DNA from: Acanthornis magna
Lineage: Eukaryota; Chordata; Aves; Passeriformes; Acanthizidae
Assembly: GCA_036785705.1 (NCBI GenBank)
Contig: JAWUZG010000070.1
Location: 4,041,001-4,105,000, forward strand
Length of the DNA: 64,000 bases
Reading direction: 5' to 3'
The notes beneath the pieces are model-generated. The model was not told the origin of the DNA and did no database searches. It saw only the letters and a list, made by a program, of their open reading frames with translations. Shown in pieces: positions 58,701 through 64,000 of this stretch. Each line of letters begins with the position of its first letter. Position 1 is the first letter of the stretch. A program made the translations under genes and the position numbers.

Positions 58701-61700
58701 TGCAATTTCACCCCTAATATTTCAAGAAGAGTTACTTTTGATCTTGAATGCCAATTTCTTCAATTCCTTTGAAGACACATTCTGCTGAAGGCTGAAAGAT
58801 TTGCCAAATACCTGTTAGTCCTGAATCAGGACATTACTGATACTAGGTTGACAAAATTTCTAAAATATACATATTATTAACCCACCCATTTATGCTTTTT
58901 AGACAAGAACAATTTGCTTGAGCAAAGGTGTATGCAAATGAATAATTCACAGCAAAAATCTGTACAAATTATAGCTTCAAAATACTGAGCTAAATAAAAA
59001 GCTTAATTAAGAAGTGCTTTCTTTTACAGCCATCATCAAAGAAAATTTACAATTATGGCCCTTAAATTTGTTTTGTAGAGGTGAAGTATTAGGAAAAACT
59101 TTTAGATGAGCTTTGCACACATACCTGCTGGCAGTATGAATAAGTAACAAGAAAGCAGGTATTAAATCAATATATAAGAAATACATTTGAGAAATGTTTA
59201 TGTTTTGATGAATTTATCTACCCAAAGTTCATGCTTTATTCATGCTTTGTATAAGCTCACAGATAAATCAACCATTTCTAAGCACCACTGGCTGTGTTCT
59301 GCCCCTACAAATCTTGTGAACCAGGATGGTGTGCATTTAACTGGCAATGCTCCATGGGAATGTCAGCACTTCAGGGGATGTCCTGGACATACAGAAAGCT
59401 AATGGGCAGCACCTTGGCCTGTGGATTCCCTGCCAGCTGTATCTAAGCTGTGAGCACTTGTCTGTTACATGGAAACCCTCCAGCCCCTGCCTGATTTGGT
59501 CCCAGACAGCAAGTCCTAAGTATCCTGTTTTGCACAAGAAGTTTTGCAGAAGCAAGAGAACAACCAGAGCAAAGTCTGATATTATTATACTGACTTTCAT
59601 GGCCTTGACACGTGCAAGGACTGTATCTGTGCAAACGCAAGAGTATTGATTTGTTTCATTGTAGCAACTATACACTTCTTTATTTCTCTTAAACGCTGAA
59701 TAAGAAACTGACTCCTGCTCCTCATCTTCTCCTAAACATCCCTCCTACACAGAATAGATTCTAGGGACTGGTTTCCCTCAGTAAGAGCATCTGGAAAGAG
59801 ATGTTATGTTTGTCAGGTCTTATTTTGATTAAAGCACTTCATAGGTACTGTTATTCTAAAGGAACATTAGTGCTGGAAACAATTAATGACCGTTTTTTAC
59901 CTAATTTCCCATTGTGATGGTACTGGCTTTTACCAAACCTGATTTCAAGCTGCTTCTCTGACAGAGAGGAATGTTCTAACCTTTAGTGCCTCCATGCCAG
60001 CCTGGATAACAGGAGCGAAGATGGTCTCACTCTCATTCGTGTCTGCAAACAGCTCTGGAATCTGGTCCAACAAGCTACGAAAGAGAAAGGATCAGTGTCT
60101 CAACTGGTCAGTGTAAGGTAATTCCCAAACACACCTTGTAACGTACTAAGTCTTCACACAGGAAGATGTTTATCATGCAGGTTTATAGTACAAAAAATAA
60201 TACAAGTTTTGTTTGCACAATTTCTTTGAATTCCATCCAGAATGAAAGAAAATATGCATTTTTTAATTCTATGAGATGCATTATTTCAAAGCTTGCAACC
60301 TAAAGGAACATGCAATAAATCAAAAATAGCTAACAATTAAGTAATTCAGGCATGCTGTAAGGACTCCAGAGTCCTAAGATCACATCCAGGTGCTCACGAT
60401 GTGCATTGCAAGAGGGAAAATACAACAAGGCTCACAGCCACACCCCCCTCCCAGCTCTTGAGGCAGCACAGCTGAAGGTGCTTTACACCTGACCTACACA
60501 GGCTTTCAAGTTCAGCACTGGAGGGATGAACTTTCTTCACCTCAGAGGTGGAAATACAGGGCTTGAAGCATCTGCTGGCTTCTGAAGTATTTCAACAGAT
60601 ACATATATGCCCCAAAACCCAACAGACTAAAAAGCACAATGCATATCATTACATTCACATCTTATTCTCATGGAGTATAATTATACTTTACTTGGTAACA
60701 ACCGATCGGGATTCCTCAAAGTCAACAAGGAAACCATCCAGCAAAGGGACAAAAACTTCTGCAACATCCGTGACCACCATCATCTGAGGCTGAGCTAAGC
60801 TGCTTTTTACATTGAAGAAGTGAAGGACCTTGTTGTAAGTGACAAAACCAACTCGAATTGCTGAGGATTCTTCTTGCTCTTCTCTGTAAGAAAAGCAAAC
60901 CCCAACTGGTTATAATTCTGAAATCCTGACCTTGCAATAAAAGCATTCCTTCGACATGCAAGGCTGCTCTCTGATCATTATCTGTACTGGGAGCAACAAA
61001 GCAAACAACAACCAAGAAGACGTAATGGCCTCAATCTTTGCCTTAGGTCAAATTCAAACACCACGATAAAATCAACTGCTCTATTGTTTACTTCTAAAAA
61101 AAATTATAAAATTACATCAACCCTATCAGTGGTGCATCCCATTCAAACAGTCAAAAATTCCAAAGATACAGAATGAACCGCGCTGACATAGTAACACAGT
61201 GAAGAGAGAACAGGACAACTAGTTACGGAGCTTGATGAGGACAAAGCACTCTTCAATTTCTATACATACAGCACTTTCCTGCTTCAAACAGGAGCATCCA
61301 CACCATTCCAGTCCCAAAGGTGGTACACAGCAGGTATTTGGGACCTTTACTTCAGATATTGCTCTTGCCAGCGTCAATCTGCACTGCCACACTTCAGCCA
61401 AGTTCTATCATTGTTTTAAAAGGTTAGTTTTAAACAGCCAATTACCCCTGTAGCTCACACACTACAGTTTTTTTTTCAAAGTCTCACAAGGAGAAACTTG
61501 CATCATATGCACAGAAATGCAGTCAAATGTTTTTGTTGTTTTTTTTTTTTAATTATGTACCTAAAAATCTTAATTGCACAACTCATTAGACTGATTTTCT
61601 GAGCTCATAAGCACGATTTCTATACACACATTTCTCAGTATTTCTCAAAATACAGTCAGGGAGGGGGTTCTGGTTCGGAACACAGGTTTAAAAAGATCTG

Positions 61701-63452
61701 CTCTAAAATTTGAGCACACAAGGCCTTTTTCTGACACAGATTTCTTTGCTGTCCCAAGTCCTTCCTCTCAAAGATACTAGCTCAGGGTATTCCCTGCAGA
61801 GGGCTTTTCCCTCATGTGGGAACAGCAGAGTATTGCTGCAGATATCCTTGTCTAGCAACAGAAGATGAATACACAGTGACCTCTGCATCTAAGCAACATC
61901 ATAAACTTTTCACCACAAATGTTGGTGGAATGCCTCATGTTTCTCTTCTTTTAAATGAATATTGTTTAAGACAACAGACAAGTCTGAGGAAACTGAAGGG
62001 CCTAGCTTTCTCTACTTTTTTAATTGTTTTTTTTCAGTGGACATGAAAACCTTGGCCCAAATTATTTCACAGCAGATCTCAGCAGAGTTCTGGTGAGAAG
62101 GACGAAAATGTCTCTTTTGTGATACACCTGCTTTCATTCCTCCTCAACCTTCCCTATTCAAGCATAAGGGCTTCCAAACTGCCAACTGCTTTTTGTTACT
62201 CCACTCATGTCTCTTACTATCTTCAGAGTCATCATCAGTCCCGATGGGAATTTCTGAGATATGTTCAGAATAATATCAAACACTTGTATCTCCAGTGTAA
62301 TCTTCAGTGAAAAACTATTTGAGAGATGGCCTTACATGGGCATCTGAAAAACTAAACCACCACACCCTGGACTGAAATTTCTTTCCGGCACAGAGATCCC
62401 AGAAGGACACGAGAAAAAAATATTTTTAACATATCTCAGATTATCCCAAGGATCTCATTTCCTACCCTTCCTCACACTGCGCTCTCCATTTTTTAAGTCT
62501 GTTCTCCCTCTGCAAGCATTGTTATTTAGAATGCATTCTCTTTTTGGATGTTCCTTTTATATACTTTTGTATGTAGACAAGACACATCTTGTCTTTAATT
62601 TTTCAACCTTTCATTGCTCTCATTTCACTATTTGTGTTTGCATTATTTACACTCTATTGGAAACTACACTAATACACTAAAAACTATACTAAACTACACT
62701 AAAATAATACACTATCAATAATATTGACCAGTAATAATACTACTGCTGTGTTTCATGCTCACAAAGCACATGTGCTCCACTTCATAAAACAACTGCTGCC
62801 GACAAGATTCGTTCTCCCAGAGACAAATCAGGATGGAGAGGTCTCACAGTTGCAGCAGGAAGCTTTAAAAGTTTTGCTAATTAACAGTAAGAGCTAAAGA
62901 TACAACCCACCAGCACTATGGCTATAGAGAGCCTGGCCTCTCCCAAGGATTCTGTTTTGGGTATTTCCTCATTTAATTCAATGAGAAAAACAGGATTGCA
63001 GTGAACACAACTACAGCAAGTGAAGTCAAAGCCACGAGCTGTGACTGAACTGATACCACCACTAGAGTTCACCACAAGAAAGGAAAAGAATGCAAGCTAC
63101 ATGTGCAATAGTGTGGCAGATGCTTTCTGTTCATGCAGTAAGCCCAGACACTAAAGTGTAAGAGCTGCCAGCAGTGTTAAAAATTAACATTTGGTCACTA
63201 TCACTCAAAACATTCCTGTACTGTAAATTTGGGCATTTTCTGTAGCTTGGTTTTGCCTTTCAACATGTGAAGCTGCTTGAAAACTGCAGTGTAGCCAGTT
63301 AAAGCAAGCACACTTCTGTTTCTTTACCTTGGAAGTTTATCTAGCAGAGTCTTCAGTTCATCACATATGAGTTTCACTAGACCGCTCTTTATGTTTCTGT
63401 ATGATACATCAATCATGAAGATAAAAGCTGGTGGATTTGGAGGCTTCTTGTC
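52628..63452 (-). CDS. SEC24D: SEC24D, COPII coat cargo-binding subunit (C-terminal part, 13 exons)
   Basis: Joined on the - strand: 63452-63328, 60883-60692, 60074-59981, 58081-57965, 57664-57497, 56997-56901, 56293-56148, 55566-55428, 55027-54909, 54234-54055, 53922-53731, 53230-53141, 52768-52628. They total 1800 nt, 599 codons plus stop, all in phase. SEC24 proteins pair with SEC23 in the inner COPII coat at ER exit sites and select cargo. The part present covers most of the trunk domain ([10 protein letters not shown] onward), beta-sandwich ([16 protein letters not shown]), helical domain ([17 protein letters not shown]) and gelsolin-like domain ([20 protein letters not shown]). The human protein is 1032 aa, so about 433 N-terminal residues lie past the right edge. 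Convergence with METTL14 and details such as INFFAKS and [19 protein letters not shown] favour SEC24D over SEC24C. Introns hold no other recognised gene. Confidence 0.95.
53141..53230 (-). CDS. SEC24D: SEC24D exon (window exon 12)
   Basis: The acceptor is TTCTGACAG and the donor GTAACT. 30 codons read [20 protein letters not shown] and [10 protein letters not shown]. This linker is less conserved than its neighbours, but phase and splice sites support it. Confidence 0.93.
53731..53922 (-). CDS. SEC24D: SEC24D exon, gelsolin-like domain (window exon 11)
   Basis: The acceptor is TGCCCCACAG and the donor GTGAGT. 64 codons read [40 protein letters not shown] and [25 protein letters not shown] is the gelsolin-fold signature. 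Confidence 0.95.
54055..54234 (-). CDS. SEC24D: SEC24D exon, helical domain (window exon 10)
   Basis: The acceptor is GTTTTCTCAG and the donor GTGAGT. 60 codons, phase 0-0, read [40 protein letters not shown] and [10 protein letters not shown]. Its GC content is well above that of the neighbouring introns. Confidence 0.96.
54909..55027 (-). CDS. SEC24D: SEC24D exon, helical domain (window exon 9)
   Basis: The acceptor is TGTTTGTAG and the donor GTAAAA. It reads [20 protein letters not shown] then [19 protein letters not shown]. Confidence 0.96.
55428..55566 (-). CDS. SEC24D: SEC24D exon, beta-sandwich and helical start (window exon 8)
   Basis: The acceptor is CTCTCTTGCAG and the donor GTACAG. 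It reads [20 protein letters not shown] and [20 protein letters not shown], ending FFAKS. It leaves one base of Ala. Confidence 0.96.
55577..55862. repeat. SEC24D intron segment copied (diverged) at 20112-20375
   Basis: Parent of the left diverged duplication, between window exons 7 and 8. Similarity is about 80% by eye, with several small indels. Confidence 0.75.
56148..56293 (-). CDS. SEC24D: SEC24D exon, beta-sandwich (window exon 7)
   Basis: The acceptor is CTGGTTTTAG and the donor GTAAAA. It reads [20 protein letters not shown] and [20 protein letters not shown]. The TVEFKHDD string is a SEC24C/D marker. Confidence 0.96.
56763..56776. repeat. (AC)n microsatellite in SEC24D intron
   Basis: Seven AC dinucleotides in a row between window exons 6 and 7. 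Confidence 0.85.
56901..56997 (-). CDS. SEC24D: SEC24D exon, trunk to beta-sandwich (window exon 6)
   Basis: The acceptor is TTGTGTTCACAG and the donor GTAATG. It reads [20 protein letters not shown] and [13 protein letters not shown]. It leaves one base of Gly. Confidence 0.95.
57497..57664 (-). CDS. SEC24D: SEC24D exon, trunk (window exon 5)
   Basis: The acceptor is TTCTTGTACAG and the donor GTAAGT. 56 codons read [40 protein letters not shown] and [13 protein letters not shown]. The [13 protein letters not shown] strand is strongly conserved in the family. Confidence 0.96.
57917..58870. repeat. SEC24D exon/intron segment copied (near-identical) at 20487-21450
   Basis: It includes window exon 4 and about 0.8 kb of the preceding intron. 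By eye it is about 99% identical to the copy, far closer than the segment at 55577-55862 is to its own copy. Confidence 0.9.
57965..58081 (-). CDS. SEC24D: SEC24D exon, trunk (window exon 4; duplicated at 20535-20651)
   Basis: A 39-codon phase 0-0 exon opening [20 protein letters not shown] and closing with [14 protein letters not shown], the hallmark SEC24 [11 protein letters not shown] strand. The acceptor is TTGGAACAG and the donor GTATTT. A copy identical by eye, with the same splice sites, lies 37.4 kb away toward METTL14. Confidence 0.96.
59981..60074 (-). CDS. SEC24D: SEC24D exon, trunk (window exon 3)
   Basis: The acceptor is CTCTTTCGTAG and the donor GTTAGA, whose +3 T is weak. It reads [20 protein letters not shown] and [11 protein letters not shown]. 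Ends in phase 0. Confidence 0.95.
60692..60883 (-). CDS. SEC24D: SEC24D exon, trunk (window exon 2)
   Basis: The acceptor is TTCTTACAG and the donor GTAAAG. It reads [20 protein letters not shown], then the conserved [20 protein letters not shown] and [16 protein letters not shown]. It leaves two bases of Asn. Confidence 0.95.
63328..63452 (-). CDS. SEC24D: SEC24D exon, trunk start (window exon 1)
   Basis: The acceptor reads TTTTGTGTAG/GAC and the donor AG/GTAAAG. It encodes [20 protein letters not shown] and [19 protein letters not shown]. The FIFMIDVSY strand is the first strand of the vWA-like trunk. Enters in phase 0 and leaves two bases of Arg. Confidence 0.95.
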
Positions 63453-64000
63453 CTACACAAAAAAGAAAAGATCATTCACAGGGAAAATTAGACAGTGTCC
63501 TGTTATGAGGAAAAAATTTAGAGGTGGTACCAAAAGGCAATGTAAATACAGTGTTCAGTTGTTTGAAAAATGCTATGAATCACAAATGGCACCTATTGCA
63601 GAAAGCTGACATGTACTGGGTCAAGTCCAGCCCTGGAATAAAACATTATCACGGGAAAACAGCGTTCTAGTAGAACAAAATACCTAAAGGGTAACAGTTC
63701 ATTAGATAAGATGAAACCCAGACTCAAATGTTTAAACAAATTTGCCTTTTGGCTTTTCTCTGTACCCCTTATTCTCCTTTGGGAGTTCCTCCGATCCACA
63801 GTGTAAGTGACGTACAACTCATGCATACACTACTGACAAGAGTTTCTGTAAGTAAGAGGAAGAAATTTTTATTTAAAAAAAGAGTAATGCCAAGAGATGT
63901 ACCCAGGAAGTTCACATGAAATGAACAGAGTGATCATCACACTCCCTAAAATGAGATTTCCTTATTCCCATTTAATGAGTACTAGTCATTACTTGGTGTC
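63453..64000 (-). other. SEC24D: SEC24D intron running off the window
   Basis: No further exon with a matching phase and SEC24 sequence was found up to the right edge. The upstream exon, which should encode the end of the zinc-finger region, lies outside. Confidence 0.6.

Overview
The window is vertebrate genomic DNA, most likely from a songbird (passerine). Two single-copy genes can be read exon by exon with GT-AG splice sites. METTL14 lies on the + strand (CDS 1432-17231, 11 exons, 459 aa, complete). SEC24D lies on the - strand (13 terminal coding exons, 63452 down to 52628, 599 codons plus stop; its 5' half is beyond the right edge). These genes are convergent neighbours in other amniotes, so the synteny supports both names. 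Two truncated copies of a TGTCATGGTTTAACCCCAG-type LTR and the compact introns point to a bird, probably a passerine; the species cannot be fixed by eye.

Layout: 1-1190 upstream DNA; 1190-1700 CpG-island promoter of METTL14 with a duplicated ETS/CRE-like motif; 1432-17231 METTL14 CDS; 3'UTR to about 17.76 kb. The 33 kb between the two 3' ends is the unusual part. It holds a 19.2-21.45 kb partial duplication of the SEC24D 3' region, including one intact exon; a GC-rich inverted repeat of about 4.5 kb centred near 24.0 kb, with a cluster of CTCCGGAG palindromes at its core, mirror polypyrimidine/polypurine tracts and a zinc-finger remnant on its right flank; ordinary non-coding DNA at 26.2-33.3 kb; a minisatellite of about 97 units (33-bp unit) at 33.3-36.6 kb with higher-order duplications; more non-coding DNA; a second GC-rich minisatellite at 48.3-49.15 kb; and at 49.4-50.03 kb the partner of the 19.2-20.07 kb repeat. 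SEC24D follows, with its 3'UTR from about 51.08 kb and coding exons from 52.63 kb.

The genes do not form a pathway. METTL14 is the RNA-binding, catalytically silent half of the METTL3-METTL14 mRNA N6-adenosine methyltransferase (nucleus). SEC24D is a cargo-selecting subunit of the COPII inner coat (ER exit sites). What is distinctive is the intergenic interval: two blocks of near-identical direct repeats (about 98-99% by eye) tie the METTL14 3' flank to SEC24D, and the DNA between them is rich in palindromes and tandem arrays. This looks like a recently rearranged, structurally unstable spacer rather than a new gene system. All percent identities and copy numbers are estimates by eye.
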